Source: Mycolicibacterium aromaticivorans JS19b1 = JCM 16368 (lineage in GTDB: Bacteria; Actinomycetota; Actinomycetes; Mycobacteriales; Mycobacteriaceae). From it: a stretch of 64,000 bases of DNA. Both the position numbers and the translations under genes were made by a program. The notes beneath the pieces were generated by a model, which saw only the letters and a list, made by a program, of their open reading frames with translations, was not told the DNA's origin and made no database searches. The stretch is from positions 3,968,001 through 4,032,000 of the forward strand of contig NZ_JALN02000001.1 in the NCBI RefSeq assembly GCF_000559085.1, given 5' to 3'. The stretch's first letter is position 1, and the number at the start of each line of letters is the position of its first letter. Of this stretch, positions 27,724 to 36,931 are shown piece after piece.

Positions 27724-28226
27724 CGCGGCACGTGGAACGCCGTCAGCTCGGCGCTGCTGAGTTCCAGCGTCGCCCAGCCGACGGGCACCCGCAGCACGGC
27801 GATGGCCGAGGTCGGATACTTCATCGCGATGCCGTCGGCCGCGGCGCGATCCGAGCGGTCAGGGTCGGACAGGCCGAGTGACAGCTGGCTCATCGTCGGT
27901 TCGTGGCCGACCACCATCAGCGTCGCGACATGGTCGGGCACCTGGTTGATCTCGGCGAGCATCGTTCCCGGGGTGGCGCCGTAGAGACGGTGGGAGTAGG
28001 TGACCGGCGCGGTGATACCGGTGCGCTCGAGGGTCTGACGGGTGCGGGTCGCCGAGGAGCACAGCACCAGATCGATCGCCGGGATGTTGGCCCGCAGCCA
28101 GTCACCGGCGAGACCGCCTTCTCGGATACCGCGGGACGCCAGCGGTCGGTCGTGGTCGGGCACCCCGTTCGGGTAGTCCGATTTGGCGTGGCGCATCAGC
28201 ACGAGCGTGCGTTCTCCGGCAGTCAC
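27720..28226 (-). CDS. SixA-type histidine phosphatase family protein (Rv1276c orthologue)
   Basis: 168 residues of the histidine-phosphatase (phosphoglycerate-mutase-like) superfamily. The phosphohistidine motif is LVLMRHAKSDYP near residue 8, with RPLASRGIREGGLAG near 27. SSATRTRQTLER near 57 provides the second arginine, and the acid/base histidine is in VVGHEPTM near 107. SixA dephosphorylates phosphohistidine proteins; the target here is unknown. It converges on lprC. Confidence 0.9.
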   Translation of the reverse strand: MTAGERTLVLMRHAKSDYPNGVPDHDRPLASRGIREGGLAGDWLRANIPAIDLVLCSSATRTRQTLERTGITAPVTYSHRLYGATPGTMLAEINQVPDHVATLMVVGHEPTMSQLSLGLSDPDRSDRAAADGIAMKYPTSAIAVLRVPVGWATLELSSAELTAFHVPR

Positions 28227-28337
28227 CGGCCCAGGCTAAACCCCGATCGGTACATGCCGGACGAGGTCCACGGACTTGTCGGCCCCGGGCCCTACACTCG
28301 CCGCAGCACCCACCGAGAACAGGAAGGACGCCCGCGA

Positions 28338-29489
28338 ATGCGATTTCTGCACACCGCCGACTGGCAACTCGGCATGACGCGGCACTTCCTGGAAGGTGAA
28401 GCCCAGCCGCGGTACTCGGCGGCCCGGCGCGATGCGGTCGCCGGCCTCGGTGCGCTGGCGCGGCAGACCTCCGCGGAGTTCGTCGTCGTGGCCGGTGACG
28501 TGTTCGAGCACAATCAGCTTGCGCCCAAGGTGGTCAGCCAGTCCCTGGAAGCGATGCGCGCCGTCGGGGTTCCCGTGTACCTGCTGCCGGGCAACCACGA
28601 TCCGCTCGACGCGTCGTCGGTGTACACCAGTGCTCTCTTCCGGGCCGAATGCCCGGACAACGTCACCGTGCTGGACCGCGACGGGGTGTGGGAGGTGCGT
28701 CCCGGGGTGCAGCTGGTCGCGGCGCCGTGGCGCACCAAGGCGCCTACCACCGACCTGGCAGCCGCGGTGCTGGGGGACCTTCCGGCCGACGGCACCGCGC
28801 GCGTTCTGGTCGCTCACGGCGGGGTCGACGTGCTGGACCCGGATCCCGGCAAGCCGTCGCTGATCCGGATGGCTGCCGTGACCGATGCTGTCGAGCGCGG
28901 CGCGGTCCACTATGTCGCCTTGGGGGACAAGCACTCCCGCACCAGCGTCGGCGAGAGTCGCAGGGTGTGGTACTCCGGCTCGCCGGAAGTGACGAACTTC
29001 GATGACGTCGAGGCCGATCCGGGTCATGTCCTGCTGGTCGACATCGACGAGTCGGACCCCGCGCATCCGGTCACCGTCGATTCGCACCATGTCGGACGTT
29101 GGCGGTTCGTCACGCTGCACCGCCAGGTCGACGACACCCGCGACATCGCCGATCTCGACCTCAACCTGGATCTGCTGGCGGACAAGGACCGCACGGTCGT
29201 GCGGTTGGGGTTGACCGGCTCGCTGACCGTCACCGACCGTGCGGCACTGGACGCCTGCCTGGACAAGTACGCCCGGCTGTTCGCCTGGTTGGGCACCTGG
29301 GAGCGACACACCAACATTGCGGTGATGCCCGCCGACGGCGAGTTCGACGACCTCGGCATCGGTGGGTTCGCCGTGGCCGCCGTCGACGAACTGGTCAGCA
29401 CCGCCCGCTCGGGTGACGACGAAGCAGCTCAGGACGCCCAGAGCGCGCTCGGGCTGTTGCTACGGCTGGCCGGGGGGAGCGCGGCGTGA
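28338..29489 (+). CDS. SbcD/Mre11-like DNA repair metallophosphoesterase (Rv1277 orthologue)
   Basis: 383 residues. The five metal motifs of SbcD/Mre11 are in order: FLHTADWQLG (residue 3-12), VVAGDVFEHN near 55, LLPGNHDPLD near 83, VLVAHGGVD near 158 and VALGDKHSRT near 195. A C-terminal capping region follows. With the next gene it should form a DNA end-processing nuclease-ATPase, though the pair is distinct from classical SbcCD. ATG 28338 follows AGGAAGGA at some distance. The next gene starts within its stop (GTGA, four-base overlap), so the subunits are co-translated. Confidence 0.9.
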   Translation: MRFLHTADWQLGMTRHFLEGEAQPRYSAARRDAVAGLGALARQTSAEFVVVAGDVFEHNQLAPKVVSQSLEAMRAVGVPVYLLPGNHDPLDASSVYTSALFRAECPDNVTVLDRDGVWEVRPGVQLVAAPWRTKAPTTDLAAAVLGDLPADGTARVLVAHGGVDVLDPDPGKPSLIRMAAVTDAVERGAVHYVALGDKHSRTSVGESRRVWYSGSPEVTNFDDVEADPGHVLLVDIDESDPAHPVTVDSHHVGRWRFVTLHRQVDDTRDIADLDLNLDLLADKDRTVVRLGLTGSLTVTDRAALDACLDKYARLFAWLGTWERHTNIAVMPADGEFDDLGIGGFAVAAVDELVSTARSGDDEAAQDAQSALGLLLRLAGGSAA

Positions 29490-32107
29490 AACTGCATCGG
29501 CTGGCCCTGACCAACTATCGCGGAATCACCCACCGCGACATCCAATTTCCCGACCACGGCGTGGTCGTCGTGTGCGGTGCCAATGAAATCGGTAAGACGT
29601 CGATGATCGAGGCGCTGGACCTACTGCTGGAATCGAAGGACCGCTCCACGAAGAAAGATGTCAAGCAGGTCAAGCCGACGCACGCCGATGTCGGATCCGA
29701 AGTCCTCGCCGAAATCAGCACCGGCCCATACCGTTTCGTGTACCGGAAGCGCTTCCACAAGAAGTGTGAGACCGAACTCACGATCTCGGCGCCACGGCGC
29801 GAACAGCTCACCGGGGACGAGGCGCATGAGCGGGTGCTGGCCATGCTCGGCGAGACGGTCGACACCGAGCTGTGGCATGCGCAGCGGATTCTGCAGGCCG
29901 GCTCGACATCGGCCGTGGACCTGTCGGACTGCGATGCCCTCTCGCGGGCACTGGATTTGGCGGCGGGCGACGACGCGGCTCTCTCGGGCACCGAACCCCT
30001 GCTGATCGAACGGATCGACGCCGAATACGGCAAGTACTTCACGGCGACCGGCCGACCGACCGGTGAGTGGGCGGCGGCGATCGCGCAGCTGCGGGCGGCC
30101 GATGAGGACGTGGCGCGGTGCGCGGCCGCGGTCGCCGAAGTCGACGAACGGGTGCGCAGGCATGCCGACCTCGCCGAACGGCAGGCCGCGCTGGCCGATC
30201 GCGGCCCGAGCGTCGCCCAGCGGCTGACCGCCGCGCAGACGGCGGCCACCGCGCTGGCCGCGCTCGGCGACCAGCTGCGCCAGGCCGAGCTGGTCGCGAC
30301 CGCGGCGCAGGCCACCTGCGCCGCATCGAGCGCCGCCCAGGCTGAACGGGCTCGCCTGGGTGAGGATGTGGCAGCGCGTACCGCCGCCGTTGCCGAGATC
30401 CAATCGCGGCTCGCAGCCGCCATCGAGGCCGAACACACCGCCCGTGAAGTCGTCGAAATGGCTTGTGCGGCAGCGGCGGAATCGACTGCTGCCCTCGCTG
30501 CCGCTCAGGAAATGGTCGACGACGCCCGTCGGGTGGTGGATGCGCTCGCCGCCGACGAGCAGGCGCAGCGCCTCGCCGCGCGGCTGGAGCGGATCGAGAC
30601 CATCGAGCAGCAGCTGGCCACCTTGACCACGGACCTCTGCGCGATCACGCTGACCAGCGACGTGATGGCCGACATCGAGTCGGCCGCAGCACTCGTCGAG
30701 CGGATCGAGGCGCAGCTCACTGCCACCGCGACGACGGTGGAGTTCGCGGCGACCGCCGACCTCGAGCTGACGGTGGGGGCGCAGACCATCCGGCTGGCTG
30801 CGGGGCAGAGCTGGGCGCCGCCCACCTCGTCGCCGACATCCGTCGAGCTGCCCGGACTGCTCAGCGTGCAGATCGATCCGGGCGCCACCACCTCCAGCGT
30901 TCAGGCCAAACTGGATGCGGCCCAGCACATTCTGGCCGAGGCGCTGCGGCAGGGCGGCACCGGCGACGTGGAGGGTGCCCGGGATCTCGAGCGGCGCCGC
31001 CGTGAACTCGTCAGTAATCGCGATCAGTTGGCCGCAACACTGGCCGGGTTGCGCGAAGACGAAGGGGTGGTGGAGATGCGCGCGCGACTGGCGTCTCTGC
31101 GTGAGGCGATCTCGCCCGTCCTGCTGACCGCGGGCGTCGATGCCGCCGCCGCGCGCGCGGCGTTCGTGAGCGCTATCGAGGTCCGTGAAACCGCACGTGC
31201 CGACGCCGATCTGCATCAGCGCGCGATGGCAGGTGCCAACGTCCGGCTAACCGAAAGCAGCACAGCAGCAACCGTTCTGCGTGCAAAAGTGACCGACGCC
31301 AATGCCGAACTCGGCGCGGCGAAAGACCGGCTGGCAGCACTGCGGGCCGGCCACGACGACGAGCAGCTGGCCGCGCAGGCGGCCGCCGACATCGAGGCTC
31401 AGCGGCAGGCCGACGCCACGGTGGCCGAGCTGGCCGGCGCGTATGCCGCCTGCGATCCCGCTGCCGTGCAGGCGGAGTTGGCCGAGGCCAGCACTGCAGC
31501 CGCCGCGCTCGAGAGCGAGCACGTGCAGGTGGGCCACGCGCTCAATGACATCACCGTCGAGCTCGGCATCATCGGTAACGAGGGGCGCCAGGGCAGCCTC
31601 GACACCGCCCAGATCGCTCGCGAACATGCCTTCGCCGAGCATTCGCGGGTGTCTCGCCGGGCTCGGGCCGCGCAGTTGTTGCGGTCGGTGATGGCCCGCC
31701 ACCGGGACACCACCCGGCAGCGATACGTCGCACCGTTCCGCAGCGAAATCGAGCGGCTGGGCCGTCCGGTGTTCGGGCCGAGCTTTGAAGTCGAGATCGA
31801 CAGCGATCTACGAATCTGCAACCGCACCTTGGACGGTCGGACTGTTCCCTACGACTCGCTGTCCGGGGGAGCCAAAGAACAACTCGGCATTCTGGCCCGG
31901 CTGGCGGGTGCTGCGCTGGTCGCGAAGGAGGACTCCGTGCCGGTGGTCATCGACGACGCGCTGGGCTTCACCGACCCAGATCGGCTGACGAAGATGGGCG
32001 CGGTGTTCGACACCGTCGGAGACAACGGGCAGGTTATCGTGCTGACCTGCACACCGGCCCGCTACCTGGGCGTGCAGGACGCCCACGTCATCGAACTGAT
32101 CGCCTGA
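29486..32107 (+). CDS. SbcC/Rad50-like coiled-coil ATPase (Rv1278 orthologue)
   Basis: 873 residues. Walker A GANEIGKTS lies near residue 31, in RGITHRDIQFPDHGVVVVCG context. Long alanine- and glutamate-rich helical stretches occupy about 200-720, with heptad-like spacing typical of a coiled-coil arm. The ABC-type signature LSGGAKEQLG is near 791 and Walker B VVIDDALGFTDP near 822 (D-D in place of D-E, as in several AAA_23/27 relatives). I see no CxxC zinc hook in the arm. It partners the nuclease encoded just upstream in DNA break processing. Confidence 0.88.
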   Translation: MKLHRLALTNYRGITHRDIQFPDHGVVVVCGANEIGKTSMIEALDLLLESKDRSTKKDVKQVKPTHADVGSEVLAEISTGPYRFVYRKRFHKKCETELTISAPRREQLTGDEAHERVLAMLGETVDTELWHAQRILQAGSTSAVDLSDCDALSRALDLAAGDDAALSGTEPLLIERIDAEYGKYFTATGRPTGEWAAAIAQLRAADEDVARCAAAVAEVDERVRRHADLAERQAALADRGPSVAQRLTAAQTAATALAALGDQLRQAELVATAAQATCAASSAAQAERARLGEDVAARTAAVAEIQSRLAAAIEAEHTAREVVEMACAAAAESTAALAAAQEMVDDARRVVDALAADEQAQRLAARLERIETIEQQLATLTTDLCAITLTSDVMADIESAAALVERIEAQLTATATTVEFAATADLELTVGAQTIRLAAGQSWAPPTSSPTSVELPGLLSVQIDPGATTSSVQAKLDAAQHILAEALRQGGTGDVEGARDLERRRRELVSNRDQLAATLAGLREDEGVVEMRARLASLREAISPVLLTAGVDAAAARAAFVSAIEVRETARADADLHQRAMAGANVRLTESSTAATVLRAKVTDANAELGAAKDRLAALRAGHDDEQLAAQAAADIEAQRQADATVAELAGAYAACDPAAVQAELAEASTAAAALESEHVQVGHALNDITVELGIIGNEGRQGSLDTAQIAREHAFAEHSRVSRRARAAQLLRSVMARHRDTTRQRYVAPFRSEIERLGRPVFGPSFEVEIDSDLRICNRTLDGRTVPYDSLSGGAKEQLGILARLAGAALVAKEDSVPVVIDDALGFTDPDRLTKMGAVFDTVGDNGQVIVLTCTPARYLGVQDAHVIELIA

Positions 32108-32191
32108 GCCGGTGCCGAGCCCGCCATACGGTAGCTGGCATGTTGCTGTGTGATCTGGGTCATCACACCGGCATCAGGTAACGCGAATTAC

Positions 32192-32238
32192 AGGAGTTCG
32201 CCATGCCGATTATCTAGAAGATCTAATAGTCTTTGTCG
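32192..32238 (+). promoter_or_regulatory. Leaderless promoter of acyl-AMP ligase and a four-codon mini-frame
   Basis: TAGTCT at 32227-32232 is six bases before the ATG at 32239, the leaderless arrangement. Just upstream AGGAG (32192-32196) precedes ATG CCG ATT ATC TAG at 32203-32217, and two more in-frame stops follow. The mini-frame has a perfect ribosome site; it may be a short leader or the remains of a former gene start. Confidence 0.4.
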
Positions 32239-34086
32239 ATGCGTCGGGATAGCGTGTGCGGCAATACTACTGACGATCTGCTGGCGCGCTACGTGTCACC
32301 GGACGGAACGATCTCGGTCCCGGACGATCTCACCCTGACATCGTTTCTGGCCGGCCATGCCGAGGCCGAAGACCACCACGCCGCATACCGATTCATCGAC
32401 TATTCGCGCGACCGTGAGGGCAGCGTCGAAGAGCTCAGCTGGCAGTCGCTGGAGGCGGCCACCAATGCTGTCGCGGCGAGGTTGCGGCAGGTCACCGAGC
32501 CCGGCGACCGGGTGGCGATAATGGCCCCTCATGGATTGCATTACGTTATCGGCTTTTTCGCCGCCATCCACGCCGGTGCCATCGCCGTGCCGCTCTTCGT
32601 GCCAGCCCTCACCGGGCACACTGAGCGGCTGAGAGCGATCCTCTCCGATGCGGATCCCCGGGTCATCCTCACTACCGAGAGCGCCGCCGAGTCGCTACGT
32701 GAGATGCTGCGGACCATGGCCCCGGTCGAGCGGCCACGCGTCATCGCGGTTGACGCCGTGCCGGTTTCCCTCGGTGAAGACCTGACACGGCCCGAGCGGG
32801 GTGCCGACGATATCGCATACTTGCAGTACACCTCTGGATCGACTCGTACACCCGTCGGTGTCGAGATCACGCACCGGGCCGCCTGCACCAACGTCGCACA
32901 GATGATCTTGGCCGGGCGGTTGGACATGGGAGTTCGCAGCGTGAGCTGGCTTCCGCTCTACCACGACATGGGCCTGGTGATGATCATGTTCCCGATGCTG
33001 TGCGGAGGACAGATCACTCTGATGGATCCGATGGCATTCGTTCGACGGCCGTATCGATGGATCCGGCAGCTTTCGGAGGAAGCCGTTCATGGCCGAACAT
33101 TCGCTGCCGCACCCAATTTCGCCTTTGCGCTATGCGCCGAACGTGGCCTACCGCCAACTGGCGAGCGGCCAGATCTCAGCAACGTGGTCGGGTTGCTGAA
33201 CGGTTCCGAACCCGTCACCATGGGCGCAATCGAGAAGTTCGCCGCTGCCTTCACCGCGTATGGATTGCCTGCCACTGCGGTCAAACCCTCGTACGGAATG
33301 GCGGAGGCGACGTTGTCGGTGGCCAGCATCGCCGCCGACTGCGCCCCCTCCGCTGTTCATCTGGATCGGAACGCGTTGGCTCGTGGCCACGCCGTCCGGG
33401 TCGAAGCGGAGGCGCCGGGCGGCGTGTCCCTCGTATCCTGTGGGCAGCCGATAGCCAGCCAATGGCTGGTCATCGTCGACTCCGTTGCCGGTGCCGAGTT
33501 GCCCGACGGGTCGGTGGGCGAAATCTGGTTGCACGGCAACAATATCGGGCGAGGGTATTGGAGACGCCCCGACGAGACGCAACGGGTGTTCGCCAACAAG
33601 CTTCAAACCCGACTGTCGTACTCGAGCCATGCCGACGGTGTTGCCGACAACGAAACCTGGCTTTCGACTGGAGATCTCGGCGTTTATCTTGATGGCGAAC
33701 TCTATGTGACCGGCCGTATCAAGGATCTGATCATCATCGACGGCCGCAACCACTACCCGGTCGACGTCGAAGCCACTGTCAGCAAGTCGACGCCGGCTAT
33801 TCGGGACGGCTTCGTTGCGGCCTTCGCCGTCAGCCCATCGGAGCGTGTCGAGGGCAGCGGGATGGCCGGCGAGCATCTCGTCGTCGTCGCCGAGCGCGCG
33901 GTCGGCTCGAATCGGATGGAACCCACGCTCATCGCGGAAGCGGTACGGGCGGCGGTTGCCCGGACCCATCACATTTCGGTCAGCGACTTCCGCCTGGTGC
34001 CCGCTGGGGCGATACCTCGAACTACCAGTGGGAAGCTGGCCCGCAATGCTTGTCGGACGGCCTATCTGGCCGGGGAATTCGACTAG
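32239..34086 (+). CDS. Fatty acyl-AMP ligase (FAAL/FadD-like, ANL superfamily)
   Basis: 615 residues. ANL adenylation landmarks: P-loop LQYTSGSTRTPVGVEITH near residue 198, WLPLYHDMGLVMIMFPMLCG near 235 (the mycobacterial FAAL pattern), KPSYGMAEATLSVAS near 350, STGDLGVYLDGELYVTGR near 475 and the C-terminal TTSGKLARNACR near 595. FAALs activate fatty acids as acyl-adenylates and pass them to acyl-carrier proteins of polyketide synthases instead of making CoA esters. No carrier protein or PKS is next to it, so its acceptor is elsewhere. ATG 32239 fits a leaderless start. It converges on the WES/DGAT gene with three bases between stops. Confidence 0.88.
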   Translation: MRRDSVCGNTTDDLLARYVSPDGTISVPDDLTLTSFLAGHAEAEDHHAAYRFIDYSRDREGSVEELSWQSLEAATNAVAARLRQVTEPGDRVAIMAPHGLHYVIGFFAAIHAGAIAVPLFVPALTGHTERLRAILSDADPRVILTTESAAESLREMLRTMAPVERPRVIAVDAVPVSLGEDLTRPERGADDIAYLQYTSGSTRTPVGVEITHRAACTNVAQMILAGRLDMGVRSVSWLPLYHDMGLVMIMFPMLCGGQITLMDPMAFVRRPYRWIRQLSEEAVHGRTFAAAPNFAFALCAERGLPPTGERPDLSNVVGLLNGSEPVTMGAIEKFAAAFTAYGLPATAVKPSYGMAEATLSVASIAADCAPSAVHLDRNALARGHAVRVEAEAPGGVSLVSCGQPIASQWLVIVDSVAGAELPDGSVGEIWLHGNNIGRGYWRRPDETQRVFANKLQTRLSYSSHADGVADNETWLSTGDLGVYLDGELYVTGRIKDLIIIDGRNHYPVDVEATVSKSTPAIRDGFVAAFAVSPSERVEGSGMAGEHLVVVAERAVGSNRMEPTLIAEAVRAAVARTHHISVSDFRLVPAGAIPRTTSGKLARNACRTAYLAGEFD

Positions 34087-34089
34087 AGG

Positions 34090-35454
34090 CTAGTCAGCCA
34101 GCGCGAGAACCTCGTCGAAGCTGTCGGCGAGGCAATCGCGGAACAGGTCGAAATCCGGGATCGCGCCCGCGTCGACGTCGATGCCCAGCGCGCAGGAGTC
34201 GACGTAGGTCAGCAAGGTCACGTTGACTGCCGAACCGATGGTCGGACCGAAGGCGTACTGCCTGCGCACCGCCGCGCCACCCAAATAGACCGGCACGGGA
34301 ACCCCCGGCACGTCACTGCACAGGAAGTCGACGTGCCGCAGGATCGAGCCGATGTACCAGCGCGGCATCGCGTTGAGCGCACCTGCGATCAGCTGCGTAT
34401 ACGGAATCGACTTTTCGTTGCGCACCCTGCCGGTGCGCTCGTGAATGCTCCTGATTCGTCGCGCCGGATCGGTGATCCCGGCGTGAACGTCGAAGCGCAT
34501 CAACGTGATCCGGTTGCCACCGGACTGGTCGTCTTCGGTACGCAGGTTGATCGGCATCGTCAGATGCAGATCGAACACGCCGACGCCGTGTTTGTCGTGG
34601 TAGCGGCGCAGGCCGCCGGCCACCCCCGCGACGAACGCGTCGTTGAGCGCGCCACCGCTGCGGTGGGCGGCTTCACGCAGTCGCGGCATCGGAACATCGA
34701 GCACGCCGAGTTTGCGAACCAGCGTGCGGTTCGTCATCAGCGGAGAGCCCGGCTTGTTGACCGGCCGGACGGTCCGGTACACCGACGCGGCCAGCTCGCC
34801 CGCGGATTCAACGGTCTGCCGGGGCCGTCGAATGATGTTGAACAACAACCGCGGAGCGATCTTGAGCGACTCACCGACCAGCGTGCCGACCAAGCCGGCG
34901 TCGTAGCGCAGGGCATCGCCGTAGCTCGCCAAGGGCTGGCGCTCCGCGACGGCGGGCGCCGCCGGCATCGCGTCGACGGCCTGAGTATCCGCACTCAGAT
35001 CGAAGAGCCGCATCGCGATCTGAACACCACCGACACCATCGGTCAGAGAGTGGTGGAATTTGCACAGCACAGCGGCCGCACCGTCGTCGAGTCCCTCGAC
35101 CAGGGTGACCTCCCACATCGGCCGGGCGCGATCGAAGTCGGCCATCGCGGCCAGTCGGGCCATCTCGAGCACGCCATCGAGGTCTCCCGGCTCCGGCGCC
35201 GCCACCCGGCGCATGTGATAGTCCAGATCGAAGTCGGGGGCATACTCCCAGCGCGGCGGAGTCGGCGGCGGCGAGTTCACCACCCGCTGCCGGAACATCG
35301 GCAGCTCGCGACTGACCAGATCGAACCGCTCCCGCACCAGATCCCAATCCGGGGACCGGTCGAGAAGCAGCACCGTCACCACCGTGGATCTCAGCCGCGG
35401 ATCGGCTTCCATCGACCAGGTGAACGCATCTGTGTTACGCATGAATTCGGTCAT
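34090..35454 (-). CDS. Wax ester synthase / diacylglycerol acyltransferase (WES/DGAT)
   Basis: 454 residues of the mycobacterial triacylglycerol synthase family. The catalytic motif is FHHSLTDGVGG near residue 135 (HHxxxDG). Supporting blocks are RPMWEVTLVEGLDDGAAAVL before it, NDAFVAGVAGGLRRYHDKHG near 270 and INLRTEDDQSGGNRITLMRF near 302. The enzyme transfers acyl groups from acyl-CoA to diacylglycerol or fatty alcohol at the membrane to make storage lipid. ATG 35454 has GGGAG upstream. A DosR-like box lies about 65 bases upstream; several mycobacterial tgs genes are hypoxia-induced through DosR, so similar control is plausible. Confidence 0.9.
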   Translation of the reverse strand: MTEFMRNTDAFTWSMEADPRLRSTVVTVLLLDRSPDWDLVRERFDLVSRELPMFRQRVVNSPPPTPPRWEYAPDFDLDYHMRRVAAPEPGDLDGVLEMARLAAMADFDRARPMWEVTLVEGLDDGAAAVLCKFHHSLTDGVGGVQIAMRLFDLSADTQAVDAMPAAPAVAERQPLASYGDALRYDAGLVGTLVGESLKIAPRLLFNIIRRPRQTVESAGELAASVYRTVRPVNKPGSPLMTNRTLVRKLGVLDVPMPRLREAAHRSGGALNDAFVAGVAGGLRRYHDKHGVGVFDLHLTMPINLRTEDDQSGGNRITLMRFDVHAGITDPARRIRSIHERTGRVRNEKSIPYTQLIAGALNAMPRWYIGSILRHVDFLCSDVPGVPVPVYLGGAAVRRQYAFGPTIGSAVNVTLLTYVDSCALGIDVDAGAIPDFDLFRDCLADSFDEVLALAD

Positions 35455-35517
35455 GATCTGCTCCCACCATGAACGTACGACGCCATAGCAGCGGGCAATA
35501 CGTCACCGGGTCAGCTG

Positions 35518-35534
35518 GTGACTTTGTTCCCTAA
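35518..35534. promoter_or_regulatory. DosR-like box upstream of WES/DGAT
   Basis: GTGACTTTGTTCCCTAA matches 13 of 17 positions of the core I recall for the dormancy regulator consensus (GGGACTWWAGTCCCSAA). It lies in the 205-base divergent region between WES/DGAT (35454) and the hydrolase (35660), next to a GTCACC/GGTGAC inverted repeat (35502-35522). The remaining bases of the gap show nothing further. Confidence 0.35.
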
Positions 35535-35659
35535 TACCGAGGCCCTCAGGCGAAATCGCGAGCCGGAAGTGGACGTTTGCCGGGATCGGCGCCGCGCGAC
35601 GGCGCATTCCATTCCCGTCCCCGGCGAGGCAGAATCGACGGCATGACAGGCCGGCGGCG

Positions 35660-36931
35660 ATGACTCTGAACGCGAAGCGCCGCCGCGCCCACGACAAACT
35701 CGCCGCGCTACCCGGGGTTCGGCCGATCCGCCGCCCGGTCACCGCGACCGGATCCGACGAGTTCGACCTGTACTACGTGCGCACCGGCCGCAAGACCAGG
35801 CATCCGCTGGTCATCATCCCCGGCGGGCCGGGTGCGGCGTCGATCGCGCTCTACCGGGGCCTGCGCCGCCGGGCCGCAGCCGAGGGCCTCGACGTGATCA
35901 TGATCGAACACCGGGGCGTCGGGATGTCGCGTCACGACGACAACGGTGCAGACCTACCGCCCGAGGCGTTGACCATCGAGCAGGTGGTGGACGACGTCGC
36001 CGCGGTGCTCGACGACGCCCAGGTGGACAGCGCCATCATCTACGGGACGTCCTACGGCACCTATGTCGCCGCGGGGGTCGGGGTGCGTCACCCGTCGCGG
36101 GTGTTCGCGATGATCTTGGATTCGCCGCTGTTGGCCGGTGACGATATCGAGGTGGTCCGCCAGACCGTGCGCAGCGTGCTGTGGCACGGCCGGGAGCCCG
36201 ACACCGAGGAACTGGCGGACAAGGTTCGACGGCTGGCCGACGAGGGCGTGATGACGCCGGCCGGGGCTCAGCTCGCCGCCACCGTGTACGGGTTCGGCGG
36301 TGCCCGGCTGCTGGACCGCCAACTGGACCTCCTGCTCGGCGGCCGCAATCTGGTCTGGACCGCCATGGGGCACTTCGGGGAGTTGATGGTGGGCCGAAAA
36401 GCGCCGTATCGCAACGAGGCTGACCTGGTCGGACGGATCGGCTACCGCGAGCTCAACTACGCGGCCGACCCGGACGGTCTGCCGTTGGACCCGGCCGTTG
36501 CCATGCACGAGTTCGCAGCCGGCGAGGCCACGCGGTTCGAGGCTGAGCCGTTCGACCTGGTTGCGGAGATGCCGAAGTTCACCTGGCCCACGGTGGTCGT
36601 CTCCGGCGGACGCGACCTGATCACGCCGCCCGCGGTCGCCGATCGGATCGCCGAGCTGATTCCCGGCTCGGTTCTGGTGCGACTACCGACCACCGGTCAC
36701 AGCGTGCTCGACACCAAGGAGCGGGCGGCGCTGCGGATCGCCGAGGCGGCGGCCATCGGCCGGATCGACACTCTGCGGCCACAGGAGGCGGCGCTCGACG
36801 CGATGCCGAGCGTGCCCGCGGTGCGGCTGATGGTGTCGGCGTTGGCGGTCGCCGCGCGGGTCGAGGCGGTACTGCCCGCATCGCTCCCGCGGGTGGTGAC
36901 CCGAACTCTTCCCAAGCCCGTTACTTCATGA
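35660..36931 (+). CDS. Alpha/beta hydrolase, prolyl-aminopeptidase-like (peptidase S33)
   Basis: 423 residues. The oxyanion motif PGGPGAASIALYRGL is near residue 52 and MIEHRGVGMSRHDDNG near 80. The nucleophile elbow is IYGTSYGTYVAAG near 130 (serine in G-x-S-x-G), with the acid in VVSGGRDLITPP near 318 and histidine in LPTTGHSVLDTKE near 345. HGGPG/EHRGxGxS are the marks of the S33 tricorn/proline-iminopeptidase branch, but lipase or esterase activity is also possible. There is no signal peptide. Its last 11 bases overlap the convergent oppA gene. Confidence 0.83.
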   Translation: MTLNAKRRRAHDKLAALPGVRPIRRPVTATGSDEFDLYYVRTGRKTRHPLVIIPGGPGAASIALYRGLRRRAAAEGLDVIMIEHRGVGMSRHDDNGADLPPEALTIEQVVDDVAAVLDDAQVDSAIIYGTSYGTYVAAGVGVRHPSRVFAMILDSPLLAGDDIEVVRQTVRSVLWHGREPDTEELADKVRRLADEGVMTPAGAQLAATVYGFGGARLLDRQLDLLLGGRNLVWTAMGHFGELMVGRKAPYRNEADLVGRIGYRELNYAADPDGLPLDPAVAMHEFAAGEATRFEAEPFDLVAEMPKFTWPTVVVSGGRDLITPPAVADRIAELIPGSVLVRLPTTGHSVLDTKERAALRIAEAAAIGRIDTLRPQEAALDAMPSVPAVRLMVSALAVAARVEAVLPASLPRVVTRTLPKPVTS

